Of a DNA stretch of 64,000 nt, positions 1 through 8,274 are shown one piece after another. This stretch comes from Micromonospora wenchangensis. GTDB taxonomy: Bacteria; Actinomycetota; Actinomycetes; Mycobacteriales; Micromonosporaceae. The first letter of the stretch is position 1; the number at the start of each line of letters is the position of its first letter. The notes under the pieces were generated by a model. It did not search any database, was not told the DNA's origin, and saw nothing but the letters and a program-made list of their open reading frames with translations. A program made the translations under genes and the position numbers. The stretch covers positions 1-64,000 of the forward strand of contig NZ_MZMV01000036.1 of the NCBI RefSeq assembly GCF_002210435.1, written 5' to 3'.

Positions 1-1
1 G

Positions 2-283
2 CCGGCGCTGGCGGCGCTGCTGGGCCTGGCGGTGCTGGTCTTCGAGATCCCGGCGCTGCGGGTGCTGCTGCACGGCCTGACCGGTGATCCGGTCCCGGTG
101 TCGCACGTCGTCGTGGGCATCTTCCTGGTGGTCGGGTTGCCGATCTTCGCCGGCGGCCTGTACGGGCTGCGGGCCGGCGGGCTGGCGATGGCCGACGGCG
201 ACCGGGGCTGGCTGCGCCCGCCGACCGCCTATCTCACCGTCGGGCTGGTCCTCTTCGTCGCCGCCGCCCTCGCCGCCCGCTGA
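2..283 (+). CDS. Membrane protein, C-terminal part only
   Basis: The open frame enters from the left edge, so the start is missing. The visible 93 residues hold two or three hydrophobic segments with short polar turns and end in a hydrophobic helix just before the stop. I do not recognise the family. It lies upstream of rpsB and ends about 280 bp before it, so it is probably a separate transcription unit. Apart from being an integral membrane protein, nothing can be said about its role. Confidence 0.6.
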   Translation, partial: PALAALLGLAVLVFEIPALRVLLHGLTGDPVPVSHVVVGIFLVVGLPIFAGGLYGLRAGGLAMADGDRGWLRPPTAYLTVGLVLFVAAALAAR

Positions 284-383
284 CCCGCCCACCGGCCGGC
301 TGCGCCGAGGGTGGCGCCTCCCGCATCCCGGGCCGCCCCTTCCGTCGGAGGGGAGCCCGGGGCCGGGTGGCGGGGTGGGGGCG

Positions 384-452
384 TACACTGGCCTCTTGGC
401 GACCGCCTTGCGCGGTCGACCTCGCGTGCCCTCCCCACGTCTCGTCGTGGGG
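384..452 (+). promoter_or_regulatory. Candidate rpsB promoter -10 and 5' leader hairpin
   Basis: A TACACT hexamer at 384-389 resembles an actinobacterial -10 element, but no convincing -35 box is visible. Inside the long leader a perfect 7-bp stem with a 6-nt loop (CCCCACG 433-439 with CGTGGGG 446-452) lies about 115 nt before the rpsB start. Ribosomal protein leaders often carry autoregulatory structures, so this could be one. That role is inference; the hairpin itself is seen directly. Confidence 0.3.
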
Positions 453-566
453 CGACGGCCTCCCTGGTCCCGATTCCGTCGGGCCCACCATGGCCGGCGA
501 CCAGGCGCCAGGACGCCCGGCCACCGGTCGGGCGGAACAACCAGGGATCTTGAGGAGTACCCCACC

Positions 567-1424
567 ATGGCCGTCGTGACCATGCGTCAGCTGCTGGAGA
601 GCGGTGTCCACTTCGGGCACCAGACCCGGCGCTGGAACCCGAAGATGAAGCGCTTCATCATGACCGAGCGCAACGGCATCTACATCATCGACCTGCGCCA
701 GACCCTCGACTACATCGAGAAGGCGTACGACTTCGTGCGCAACACGGTGGCCGAGGGCGGCAGCATCCTGTTCGTCGGCACCAAGAAGCAGGCTCAGGAG
801 GCCATCTCCGAGCAGGCGACCCGGGTCGGTCAGCCGTACGTCAACCACCGCTGGCTCGGTGGCATGCTGACCAACTTCCAGACGGTGTACAAGCGGCTCC
901 AGCGGATGAAGGAGCTGGAGGCGCTGGGTGACCTGACCGGCACCGCCGCCGGGTACACCAAGAAGGAGACCCTGCAGCTGTTCCGCGAGAAGACCAAGCT
1001 CACCAAGACCCTCGGTGGCCTGCGGGACATGCAGAAGCTCCCGGCCGCGGTCTGGATCGTCGACACCAAGAAGGAGCACATCGCCGTCGACGAGGCCCGC
1101 AAGCTGGGCATCCCGGTGATCGCGGTGCTGGACACCAACTGCGACCCGGACGAGGTCGACTTCCCGATCCCGGGCAACGACGACGCGATCCGCTCCGCCG
1201 AGCTGCTGACCAAGGTCGTGGCCGCCGCCGTCGCCGACGGTCTGATCGCCCGGTCCGGCCGGCGTCGCGGTGGCGACGACAAGCCGGAGGCGGGTCAGGT
1301 CGGCAGCGACGAGCCGCTGGCCGAGTGGGAGCGCGAGCTGCTGGAGCCGAAGAAGGCCGACGAGCAGCCGGCGGCCGACGCGCAGCAGCCGGCCGAGCAG
1401 CCGGCCACCGCCGCCGCCGAGTGA
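567..1424 (+). CDS. rpsB: 30S ribosomal protein S2
   Basis: Structural protein of the small ribosomal subunit, 285 residues from an ATG with GAGGAG at 552-557 nine bases upstream. The S2 fold is recognisable from VTMRQLLESGVHFGHQTRRW near the N terminus, the middle block around FVGTKKQAQ and the NHRWLGGMLTN motif, then IPVIAVLDTNCDPD. The last 45 or so residues form a low-complexity tail rich in Glu, Ala, Pro and Gln, common in actinobacterial S2 and longer than in enteric S2. The frame stays open far upstream, but only this ATG has a ribosome binding site and matches the family start. It is followed by a strong hairpin and then tsf, the usual order. Confidence 0.97.
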   Translation: MAVVTMRQLLESGVHFGHQTRRWNPKMKRFIMTERNGIYIIDLRQTLDYIEKAYDFVRNTVAEGGSILFVGTKKQAQEAISEQATRVGQPYVNHRWLGGMLTNFQTVYKRLQRMKELEALGDLTGTAAGYTKKETLQLFREKTKLTKTLGGLRDMQKLPAAVWIVDTKKEHIAVDEARKLGIPVIAVLDTNCDPDEVDFPIPGNDDAIRSAELLTKVVAAAVADGLIARSGRRRGGDDKPEAGQVGSDEPLAEWERELLEPKKADEQPAADAQQPAEQPATAAAE

Positions 1425-1428
1425 CCGC

Positions 1429-1476
1429 ACCGTCGCGTCCCGCCGCCCGGACGACCGGGCGGCGGGGTGCGACGGT
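1429..1476 (+). terminator. Strong hairpin after rpsB
   Basis: Two stacked perfect stems: ACCGTCGC 1429-1436 with GCGACGGT 1469-1476 outside, and CCCGCCGCCCGG 1439-1450 with CCGGGCGGCGGG 1455-1466 inside around an ACGA loop. A short TTTCT follows. It could terminate or attenuate between rpsB and tsf and so set their different expression levels. Confidence 0.7.
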
Positions 1477-1558
1477 TTCTGCCGGGCACGTCCGGCTCCG
1501 TTCCGGGTAACCGGCACCCCAGACCACCCACCGCAGTCTCAACACCGAAGAGAGAGTC

Positions 1559-2386
1559 ATGTCCAACTTCACCGCCGCGGACGTCAAGAAGCTCCGCGAC
1601 CTCACCGGCGCCGGCATGATGGACTGCAAGAAGGCGCTCACCGAGGCGGAGGGCGACTTCGACAAGGCCGTCGAGATCCTGCGCGTCAAGGGCGCGAAGG
1701 ACGTCGGCAAGCGGGCCGGCCGGACCGCCGCCAACGGCCTCGTCGCGCACTCGGGCAAGGCGCTGCTGGAGCTCAACTGCGAGACCGACTTCGTGGCCAA
1801 GACCGACGCCTTCGTCGCCCTGGCCCAGCAGTTGGTCGAGCACGGTGAGCGCAGCGGCGTCGGCACCGCCGAGGAACTGCTCGCCACCGAGCTGGACGGC
1901 AAGACCGTCGCCGACCTGGTCCAGGAGCAGTCCGCCAAGATCGGCGAGAAGCTGGTGCTGAACCGCTTCGCCAAGCTCGACGGCACCGTCGCGGTCTACC
2001 TGCACCGCAAGAGCCAGGACCTGCCGCCGGCCGTCGGCGTGCTGGTGGAGTACACCGGCAAGACCGACGAGGCCGCCGACGCCGACGCCCGGGGCACCGC
2101 GATGCAGATCGCCGCGATGCGCCCGAAGTACGTCACCCGGGACGAGGTGCCGGCCGACGTCGTCGAGTCCGAGCGGCGCATCGCCGAGCAGACCGCCCGC
2201 GAGGAGAACAAGCCCGAGGCGGCCCTGCCGAAGATCGTCGAGGGCCGGGTGAACGCCTTCTTCAAGGACTACGTCCTGATCGAGCAGGCGTCGGTCGCCG
2301 ACAACAAGAAGACCGTCAAGCAGGTGCTGGCCGAGGCCGGCATCGAGGTGACCCGCTTCGTCCGGTTCGAGGTCGGCCAGGCCTGA
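1559..2386 (+). CDS. tsf: Elongation factor Ts
   Basis: Guanine-nucleotide exchange factor for EF-Tu in the cytoplasm. The 275 residues begin with FTAADVKKLRDLTGAGMMDC, the N-terminal domain that contacts EF-Tu, and contain the family signature CETDFVAKTDAF around residue 80. The length matches bacterial EF-Ts. The ATG is preceded by a purine-rich GAAGAGAGAG stretch that serves as ribosome binding site. It follows rpsB after a hairpin and is followed by two further hairpins before pyrH. Confidence 0.97.
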   Translation: MSNFTAADVKKLRDLTGAGMMDCKKALTEAEGDFDKAVEILRVKGAKDVGKRAGRTAANGLVAHSGKALLELNCETDFVAKTDAFVALAQQLVEHGERSGVGTAEELLATELDGKTVADLVQEQSAKIGEKLVLNRFAKLDGTVAVYLHRKSQDLPPAVGVLVEYTGKTDEAADADARGTAMQIAAMRPKYVTRDEVPADVVESERRIAEQTAREENKPEAALPKIVEGRVNAFFKDYVLIEQASVADNKKTVKQVLAEAGIEVTRFVRFEVGQA

Positions 2387-2398
2387 GCCGCCCACGGA

Positions 2399-2421
2399 CC
2401 GGGCGCGGACACCGCGCCCGG
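2399..2421 (+). terminator. First hairpin after tsf
   Basis: Perfect 10-bp GC stem CCGGGCGCGG 2399-2408 with CCGCGCCCGG 2412-2421 around a 3-nt loop, starting 12 nt after the tsf stop. No U-tract follows, as is usual for high-GC actinobacterial terminators. Confidence 0.6.
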
Positions 2422-2437
2422 ACGGGCACGCAACGTC

Positions 2438-2485
2438 GACGAGGAGGCCGCCGGTGTACGTGACAGGCACCGCGGCCTCCTCGTC
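2438..2485 (+). terminator. Second, long hairpin between tsf and pyrH
   Basis: A perfect 14-bp stem pairs 2438-2451 (GACGAGGAGGCCGC) with 2472-2485, and GGTG 2453-2456 with CACC 2468-2471 extends it past one bulged C. With the hairpin at 2399 it makes a double terminator, so pyrH probably has its own promoter in the roughly 70 bp that remain. Confidence 0.7.
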
Positions 2486-2557
2486 ACATAGGGTCGGCAA
2501 CGGGCAGGTACGCGGTGACGCGGCGCGGTCGACGTGCGCGCGGGAAGGGCGGGGCGG

Positions 2558-3325
2558 ATGACACAGGTTGTGAACGACCGGAGCCTGGAGGCGGACGACC
2601 CGACGGCGCCGCCGCCCGGCCGCGCCCGCCGAGTGGTGCTGAAGCTCTCCGGCGAGGTGTTCGGCGGTGGGGCGATCGGTGTCGACCCGGACGTCGTGCA
2701 GGCCATCGCCCGACAGATCGCCACCGTCGTACGGCGTGGTGTGCAGGTCTCCGTGGTGGTCGGCGGCGGCAACTTCTTCCGGGGCGCGGAGTTGCAGAAG
2801 CGCGGCATGGACCGGGCCCGCGCCGACTACATGGGCATGCTGGGCACCGTGATGAACTGCCTGGCGTTGCAGGACTTCCTGGAGAAGGAGGGCATCGAGA
2901 CGCGCGTGCAGAGCGCGATCACGATGGCCCAGGTCGCCGAGCCGTACATTCCGCTGCGGGCGATCCGGCACCTGGAGAAGGGGCGGGTGGTCATCTTCGG
3001 CGCGGGCGCCGGGATGCCGTACTTCTCCACCGACACGGTGGCCGCCCAGCGGGCCCTGGAGATCCGCGCCGACGTGGTGCTGATGAGCAAGAACGGCGTG
3101 GACGGCGTCTACAGCGCCGACCCGCGGATCGACCCGGACGCCAGCAAGTTCGACTCGATCACCTTCTCCGAGGTGCTGCGCCGCAACCTGCGGGTGGCCG
3201 ACGCGGCGGCGTTCAGCCTCTGCATGGAGAACGGGCTGCCGATGCTGGTCTTCGGCGCCCAGGGCGAGGACACGATCATCCGGGCCGTCGGCGGCGACAA
3301 GATCGGTACGCTGATCACCGCCTGA
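2558..3325 (+). CDS. pyrH: UMP kinase
   Basis: Phosphorylates UMP to UDP with ATP, feeding pyrimidine nucleotide synthesis; an amino-acid-kinase-fold enzyme that normally forms hexamers. The core starts VVLKLSGEVFGGG, followed by the glycine-rich VVGGGNFFRG loop, then GAGAGMPYFSTDTVAAQRA and the nucleotide-binding KNGVDGVY block. A GTG at 2534 would lengthen it, but the ATG at 2558 has a GGGAAGGG ribosome binding site and gives the usual length, 255 residues including a roughly 25-residue polar N-terminal extension. frr lies 86 bp downstream, the standard order. Confidence 0.96.
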   Translation: MTQVVNDRSLEADDPTAPPPGRARRVVLKLSGEVFGGGAIGVDPDVVQAIARQIATVVRRGVQVSVVVGGGNFFRGAELQKRGMDRARADYMGMLGTVMNCLALQDFLEKEGIETRVQSAITMAQVAEPYIPLRAIRHLEKGRVVIFGAGAGMPYFSTDTVAAQRALEIRADVVLMSKNGVDGVYSADPRIDPDASKFDSITFSEVLRRNLRVADAAAFSLCMENGLPMLVFGAQGEDTIIRAVGGDKIGTLITA

Positions 3326-3411
3326 CCGATCCCGCCGGCCACCGCAGCGGTCCTCCGCACCAGAGCAGCAGATCAGCCCACGACGAGCAACAGAAGGAGG
3401 CGAGGAGACCG

Positions 3412-3969
3412 GTGATCGACGACACCCTCCTCGAGGCCGAGGAGAAGATGGAGCGTGCGGTCGAGCACGCCAAGGAGGAGTTCGGCGCCATCCGTACCGG
3501 TCGCGCCAACGCCGCCATGTTCTCCAAGGTCGTCATCGACTACTACGGCACGCCCACCCCGCTGCCCCAGATGGCGTCCATCGGGGTGCCCGAGCCGCGC
3601 ATGGTCATCATCAAGCCGTACGACAACTCGCAGATCAACGCCATGGAGAAGGCGATCCGCGACTCGGACCTCGGGGTGAACCCGAACAACGAGGGCAACC
3701 AGCTGCGCATCCTGCTCCCGCAGATGACCGAGGAACGCCGCCGCGAGATGATCAAGGTGGCCCGGCACAAGGGCGAGGAAGCCAAGGTGGCGGTCCGCAA
3801 CATCCGCCGCAAGGGCAAGGAGGAGCTGGACCGCCTGGTCAAGGACGGCGAGGTCGGCGAGGACGACGGCCGCCGCGCCGAGAAGGAACTCGACGACCTG
3901 ACCCAGCGGTACGTCGCCACCGTCGACGAGCTGGTCAAGCACAAGGAGTCGGAGCTGCTCGAAGTCTGA
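3412..3969 (+). CDS. frr: Ribosome recycling factor
   Basis: Works with EF-G to split post-termination ribosomes. The 185 residues match the family length exactly. Visible signatures are EFGAIRTGRANAAMF near residue 25, PLPQMASIGVPEPR, and the C-terminal half with EERRREMIKVARHKGEEAKV and RNIRRKG. I chose the GTG at 3412 because it gives the family start and follows a strong GGAGGCGAGGAG stretch. The same frame is open well upstream through pyrH, but that part is a shadow. It is followed by a hairpin at 3983. Confidence 0.96.
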   Translation: MIDDTLLEAEEKMERAVEHAKEEFGAIRTGRANAAMFSKVVIDYYGTPTPLPQMASIGVPEPRMVIIKPYDNSQINAMEKAIRDSDLGVNPNNEGNQLRILLPQMTEERRREMIKVARHKGEEAKVAVRNIRRKGKEELDRLVKDGEVGEDDGRRAEKELDDLTQRYVATVDELVKHKESELLEV

Positions 3970-3982
3970 GCTCCGGGCCGCC

Positions 3983-4030
3983 ACGGCACCGGCGCGGCAC
4001 CGCCTGACGGCGGCGTCGCTCCGGTGCCGT
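3983..4030 (+). terminator. Hairpin after frr
   Basis: ACGGCACCGG 3983-3992 pairs perfectly with CCGGTGCCGT 4021-4030 and encloses a further GC-rich segment that can fold (GCC/GGC runs). Its right arm overlaps the start of the 18-bp tandem repeat. Confidence 0.5.
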
Positions 4031-4060
4031 CGTCGTTGGGGTTGCCGTCGTCGTTGGGGT
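4025..4060. repeat. 18-bp tandem repeat in the frr-cdsA gap
   Basis: Two perfect copies of TGCCGTCGTCGTTGGGGT (4025-4042 and 4043-4060). They sit in a 467-bp stretch (3970-4436) in which I see no gene on either strand; open frames there lack start signals and recognisable content. Confidence 0.8.
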
Positions 4061-4436
4061 CGCGGTCCTTGTTGAGGTGCCGCGGTGTGGGGGTGGCCGC
4101 GTCGGCGAGGTGCCGGTGGCGGGGACCGGCACCACGATCGCCCGGGGCACCGGCCGGCGGGGGTGCCACGGGGAACCCGCCGCATCCGGGCGGTGACGGG
4201 CCGGCGGGACGGGGCCGCCGGGCGGACGACCCGGACGCCACCGCTGGCCGGCCGGGCCCGGCGTCCACCGTGCCCGGCCGGCCCGTGCAGTAGGCTCGGC
4301 ACGATTCCCGGCCACCGGGCGGTGAACGGCGGGGATCGATCGGCCGTCGGGCCGGTCAACCGAAGTAGTCACGCGGGTAGGGGATGGTTGTGGTCTTGCG
4401 TCATGTGGTGGCACTCGTACCGTCGTCCGGTACGTG

Positions 4437-5714
4437 ATGTCCCCCCTCGACCCCTACAGCGGCACCGAGCCCCGTGGCTGGGAGCGGTCCGACCGTCCCC
4501 CGGCGCTGCCCTGGCCGGACCGGGAGGTGGAACCGTGGTCCCCCCGGCAGTCGGGTGCCGACCTGTCCGCGGTGCCGCAGGCCCCGCCCCGGCCGCCCGT
4601 CCGCCGGCACGACGAGTCGCCTGACGGCCCGTACGACCCGCCGGTGGCCGGCCGGCCGTTCGCCGACGACGACGCCCCGACCTCGCAACTGCCCCCGGTC
4701 CGCGACGACGACGCCCCGACCGCCCAGCTCACGCCGGTCCGCGCCGACACCGTCCCCACCCCGCCGTTCTCCCCGGCCGGCGACGACGCCGACCTGCCGG
4801 AGGCCGACGCCGACCTGCCGGAGCCACCGCCCGGCCGGCGGCCCCCGGGGCGGCGACGGGCCAGCGCCGAGCGGCCCGCCACCGGGCAACCGTCGACCGG
4901 CCGGGCCGGGCGCAACCTGCCGGCCGCGATCGGGGTCGGGCTGGGGCTCGGTGCGCTGGTCCTGGTTCCGCTCTTCTTCTTCCTCCCCGGGTTCCTGGCC
5001 GTGCTGGCCGGCGCGATCGGGGTCGGCATCTGGGAGATGGCCCGCGCGGTCCGGCGCAGCGGCGCCCATCCGCCGCTGGTGCCGCTGCTCGCCGGTGGTG
5101 TGCTCACCATCGGGCTGGCCTGGTTCGCCGGCCCGGACGCGCTGAGCCTGGGCCTGCTGGTCACGGTGCTGGGCACGATGATCTGGCGGTTGGGTGACGG
5201 CCCGGCCGGTTTCCAACGGGACATCACCGCGGCCACCCTGATCGCGGTCTACGTGCCGTTCCTGGGCGGCTTCGCGGCGATGCTCGCGGCGGCTCCCGGC
5301 GACGGCCCGCTGCGGGTGCTGGTCACCGTGGCCGGCGTGGTGCTCTCCGACACCGGCGGGTACGCCGCCGGGGCGAACTTCGGCAAGCACCCGATGGCAC
5401 CCCGGATCAGCCCGAAGAAGTCCTGGGAGGGGTTCGCCGGTTCGGTCGTCGCCGCGGCCGTCGGCAGCGCCCTGCTGATCTGGCTGCTCTTCGACGTGGC
5501 CCCCTGGTGGGGTGCGCTGTTCGGGGTGGCGGTCTCGGTGGCGGCGGTGCTGGGTGACCTCGCCGAGTCGATGATCAAACGGGATCTGGGCGTGAAGGAC
5601 ATGAGCAGCCTGTTGCCGGGGCACGGGGGGCTGATGGACCGGCTGGACTCGATCCTGTTCGCCGTACCCACCGCCTATCTGCTGCTGGCGGTCCTCGTGC
5701 CGGTGGTGGGCTGA
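4437..5714 (+). CDS. cdsA: Phosphatidate cytidylyltransferase
   Basis: Makes CDP-diacylglycerol from phosphatidate and CTP at the membrane, the branch point to phosphatidylinositol, phosphatidylglycerol and cardiolipin. The first 155 or so residues are disordered and rich in Pro, Arg and Asp; about eight hydrophobic segments follow. The family signature is complete near the C terminus: SMIKRDLGVKDMSSLLPGHGG followed by MDR. A GTG lies one codon before the chosen ATG, and neither has a clear ribosome binding site, so the exact start is uncertain by a few codons. Long N-terminal extensions are known in actinobacterial CdsA. Confidence 0.93.
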   Translation: MSPLDPYSGTEPRGWERSDRPPALPWPDREVEPWSPRQSGADLSAVPQAPPRPPVRRHDESPDGPYDPPVAGRPFADDDAPTSQLPPVRDDDAPTAQLTPVRADTVPTPPFSPAGDDADLPEADADLPEPPPGRRPPGRRRASAERPATGQPSTGRAGRNLPAAIGVGLGLGALVLVPLFFFLPGFLAVLAGAIGVGIWEMARAVRRSGAHPPLVPLLAGGVLTIGLAWFAGPDALSLGLLVTVLGTMIWRLGDGPAGFQRDITAATLIAVYVPFLGGFAAMLAAAPGDGPLRVLVTVAGVVLSDTGGYAAGANFGKHPMAPRISPKKSWEGFAGSVVAAAVGSALLIWLLFDVAPWWGALFGVAVSVAAVLGDLAESMIKRDLGVKDMSSLLPGHGGLMDRLDSILFAVPTAYLLLAVLVPVVG

Positions 5715-5818
5715 GGGATGAATCACGCCGTGCCACCCGGGCGGTCCCGGCGGTGGGGGCCGATTCGGCACCTCCGGACGGGCGGCTGCGGCACACGGCG
5801 TGACAGACTGGACCAGTC

Positions 5819-6994
5819 ATGACGAGCCTGCCTGTGATCCCCGTTGACCCCGACGCCCCCGGCCGCCGCCCGGCGATGCCTCCCCGGCACCTGGCCGATC
5901 TCGATCTGCCGGGCCGGAAGGCGCTCGTCACCGAGCTGGGTGAGCCGGCCTTCCGGGCCCGGCAGATCTCCCACCACTACTTCGGTCGACTGGTCCGCGA
6001 CCCGGCCGAGATGACCGACCTGCCGGCGGCCAGCCGGGACCGGCTGGCCGGGGCGCTGCTGCCCCGGCTGCTCACCCCGGTCCGCGAGCTGGCCTGCGAC
6101 GACGGCGCCACCCGCAAGGCGCTGTGGCGGCTGCACGACGGTTCGCTGGTGGAGAGCGTGCTGATGGGCTACCCGGACCGGGTCACCGTCTGCATCTCCA
6201 GCCAGGCGGGGTGCGGCATGGCCTGCCCGTTCTGCGCCACCGGCCAGGCCGGGCTGACCCGTAACCTCTCCGCCGCCGAGATCGTCGACCAGGCGGTCTA
6301 CCTGGCCGGGGTCGCCGCCTCGGGCGCGGTGGCCGGGTCGCCGCCCCGGCTGTCCCACGTCGTGTTCATGGGCATGGGTGAGCCGTTGGCCAACTACTCC
6401 CGGGTCGTCACGGCGATCCGGCGGCTGGTCGCGCCGGCCCCGGAGGGGCTGGGTCTGTCGCAGCGTCACATCACCGTCTCCACTGTCGGTCTGGTGCCGG
6501 CCATCCGCCGACTGGCCAGCGAAGACCTCTCGGTGACCCTTGCGTTGTCGCTGCACGCGCCCGATGATGAGCTGCGCGACGAACTCGTGCCGGTCAACCA
6601 GCGCTGGAAGGTAGCCGAGGTGCTGGACGCAGCGTGGGACTACGCGGCGACGACGGGGCGCCGGGTGTCGATCGAGTACGCGATGATCAAAGACGTGAAC
6701 GATCAACCGTGGCGGGCCGACCTGCTGGGACGCCTGTTGGCCGGACGGTCGGCGCACGTCAACCTCATCCCGCTCAATCCGACGCCGGGCAGCCGGTGGG
6801 ACGCCAGTGCCAAGCCGGTGGAGCGGGAGTTCGTCCGACGGTTGCGTGAGTCCGGCGTCTCCACCACGGTGCGTGACACCCGGGGGCGCGAGATCGACGG
6901 TGCGTGCGGGCAGTTGGCTGCCGCGGGGGACAGTGACAGCGAAGCGCCGCGTGGGGCGCGACCGGGCGTAGCGGTACGAGACCAGGAGACATAG
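5819..6994 (+). CDS. rlmN: 23S rRNA A2503 / tRNA A37 methyltransferase RlmN
   Basis: Radical-SAM enzyme that methylates C2 of adenosine in 23S rRNA (and some tRNAs). The iron-sulfur cluster motif is CGMACPFC (Cys132, Cys136, Cys139). FMGMGEPLANY, the NPTPGSRW region and the C-terminal RDTRGREIDGACGQL carry the remaining family signatures, including the Cys that forms the protein-RNA intermediate. At 391 residues it is slightly longer than average because of a polar C-terminal tail. A 10-bp inverted repeat (5723-5732 and 5794-5803) lies between cdsA and this gene. Its TAG stop shares one base with the GTG of the next gene, so the two are co-translated. Confidence 0.95.
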   Translation: MTSLPVIPVDPDAPGRRPAMPPRHLADLDLPGRKALVTELGEPAFRARQISHHYFGRLVRDPAEMTDLPAASRDRLAGALLPRLLTPVRELACDDGATRKALWRLHDGSLVESVLMGYPDRVTVCISSQAGCGMACPFCATGQAGLTRNLSAAEIVDQAVYLAGVAASGAVAGSPPRLSHVVFMGMGEPLANYSRVVTAIRRLVAPAPEGLGLSQRHITVSTVGLVPAIRRLASEDLSVTLALSLHAPDDELRDELVPVNQRWKVAEVLDAAWDYAATTGRRVSIEYAMIKDVNDQPWRADLLGRLLAGRSAHVNLIPLNPTPGSRWDASAKPVEREFVRRLRESGVSTTVRDTRGREIDGACGQLAAAGDSDSEAPRGARPGVAVRDQET

Positions 6995-8205
6995 TGGCGA
7001 GTCAGGGTCAGCGTTTCCGGCGTAAGGCGCTCCGCCGGGGCTACAAGGTCGACGAGGTCGACGCCTTCCTGGATCGGGTGGAGGCGACCCTCGCCGGTCA
7101 GCCGGTCGGTGCTCCGGTGGCTTCCCAGGAGGTCCACGACGTCGTCTTCCGGGTCCGCTTCAACGGTTACGACGAGTGGCAGGTCGACCTGCACCTGGAC
7201 CGGGTGGAGCGGCAGCTGGCCGAGCTGGAGGAGCGGTCCGCCCCGACCGGTCGCGGTGCCGACCCGCGCGGCGCGGACCGGCTCGCCCCGCCCATGCGTG
7301 ACGACCACCGGGGTCTCCCGCAGGCCCCGCCGCCGATGCCGCCGCGCGCCATGCCGGCGCAGCCCGGCCCACCCGACCGGTACGGCAGCCGCTACGACGA
7401 GCCGACCGGTGCCTTCGCCGGTGGCTACGACGCCCCGCGTGGCGGGTACGACGCTCCGCGCGGCCAGTTGGGGCCGGGCCCCGGCGGGCCGATGGGTCCC
7501 GGCCCGGGTGCGCCGATGGGGCACGGTGGCCCGCCGCCGCGTGGCCTGCCGGCCGGTCCGGGCAGTGGCTACGGCCCCCCTGACGATCAGCGGTTCGACG
7601 GGTTCGAGGCCGGTCGGCACGGCCGTGCCGACATGACCGCCGAGATCCGGATGCCGGAGCGGGACCGGATGTCCGAGCGGGACCGGATGCCGGAGCGGGA
7701 CCGCATGTTGGACCGCGACCGGATGCCCGAGCACGACCGCATGCTGGACCGGATGCCGGAGCGGGACCGGATGCCCGACCGCGACCGGATGCCCGAGCGT
7801 GACCCCCGGGACATGCGTGGCCGGGGCCCGGCCGGCCCGCCGCCGATGCCGCCGCCGTCGCTGGGTGGCCCGCCGATGGGTGGCCCGCCCGCGCCGATGG
7901 GCCCGCCGGTCGGTGGTCCGCCGATGGTGGGTCCGCCGATGGCCGGCCCGCCGGGCAGCGAGCTGTACCGGGTCGACCAGATCCGGCGCAGCTTCCAGGT
8001 GCGCCGGTTCGGCAGCGGGTACGACCCGGACCAGGTGGACCGGTTCTTCGAGAGCCTGCTCGGCGGGATGCAGGGCCGCAACCAGATGCCGGTGAACCCG
8101 AAGGACCTGGACACGTTGCGCTTTCCGCTGGTGCCTGGCGGCTACTTCGAGGCCGAGGTCGACGCCGCGCTCAAGGACGTGCAGGACATCCTGTTCGGCC
8201 GGTGA
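6994..8205 (+). CDS. DivIVA-motif protein with hexapeptide repeats
   Basis: A 403-residue protein that I place in the DivIVA-domain group by motif. Four short DivIVA-like units of the form F-x-GY-x-VD-x-L-x-V are visible: residues 7-33 (RGYKVDEVDAFLDRVEATL), 51-77 (FNGYDEWQVDLHLDRVERQL), about 333-360 (GYDPDQVDRFFESLLGGM) and about 377-401 (GGYFEAEVDAALKDVQDIL). Between them lies a long disordered linker rich in Pro, Gly and Met, including about eight MPERDR-type repeats. DivIVA proteins recruit growth or division machinery to curved membrane; a polar growth scaffold is possible but not proven. The start overlaps the rlmN stop by one base. Confidence 0.8.
   Translation: MASQGQRFRRKALRRGYKVDEVDAFLDRVEATLAGQPVGAPVASQEVHDVVFRVRFNGYDEWQVDLHLDRVERQLAELEERSAPTGRGADPRGADRLAPPMRDDHRGLPQAPPPMPPRAMPAQPGPPDRYGSRYDEPTGAFAGGYDAPRGGYDAPRGQLGPGPGGPMGPGPGAPMGHGGPPPRGLPAGPGSGYGPPDDQRFDGFEAGRHGRADMTAEIRMPERDRMSERDRMPERDRMLDRDRMPEHDRMLDRMPERDRMPDRDRMPERDPRDMRGRGPAGPPPMPPPSLGGPPMGGPPAPMGPPVGGPPMVGPPMAGPPGSELYRVDQIRRSFQVRRFGSGYDPDQVDRFFESLLGGMQGRNQMPVNPKDLDTLRFPLVPGGYFEAEVDAALKDVQDILFGR
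7649..7806 (+). repeat. 18-bp coding repeats (MPERDR)
   Basis: About eight imperfect copies of an 18-bp unit, ATGCCGGAGCGGGACCGG, coding MPERDR with variants MSERDR, MLDRDR, MPEHDR and MPDRDR. Every unit begins with ATG and one copy is shortened but stays in frame. The array adds a highly charged, probably helical segment to the linker of the DivIVA-motif protein. Confidence 0.9.
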
Positions 8206-8218
8206 TCCACCACACGTG

Positions 8219-8254
8219 ACGAGGGCCCACCCCCGGTCGGGGGTGGGCCCTCGT
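8219..8254. terminator. Bidirectional terminator between convergent genes
   Basis: Perfect 16-bp stem, 8219-8234 with 8239-8254, around a GGTC loop. It begins 13 nt after the DivIVA-motif gene and ends 20 nt from the stop of the minus-strand DUF2631 gene, so it can serve both. Confidence 0.9.
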
Positions 8255-8274
8255 GGCGTTGCGGGGGCGGTGCG

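Noticed and set aside
84..566. Upstream extension of the rpsB frame
   Set aside because: The open frame reaches 84 but overlaps the preceding membrane-protein gene and codes Arg/Pro-rich sequence; the S2 start with ribosome binding site is at 567.
3935..4414. Minus-strand frames in the frr-cdsA gap, one coding a repeated NPNDDG
   Set aside because: The repeat reads well as protein, but neither frame has a start signal or conserved content; the repeat is explained by 18-bp DNA duplication.
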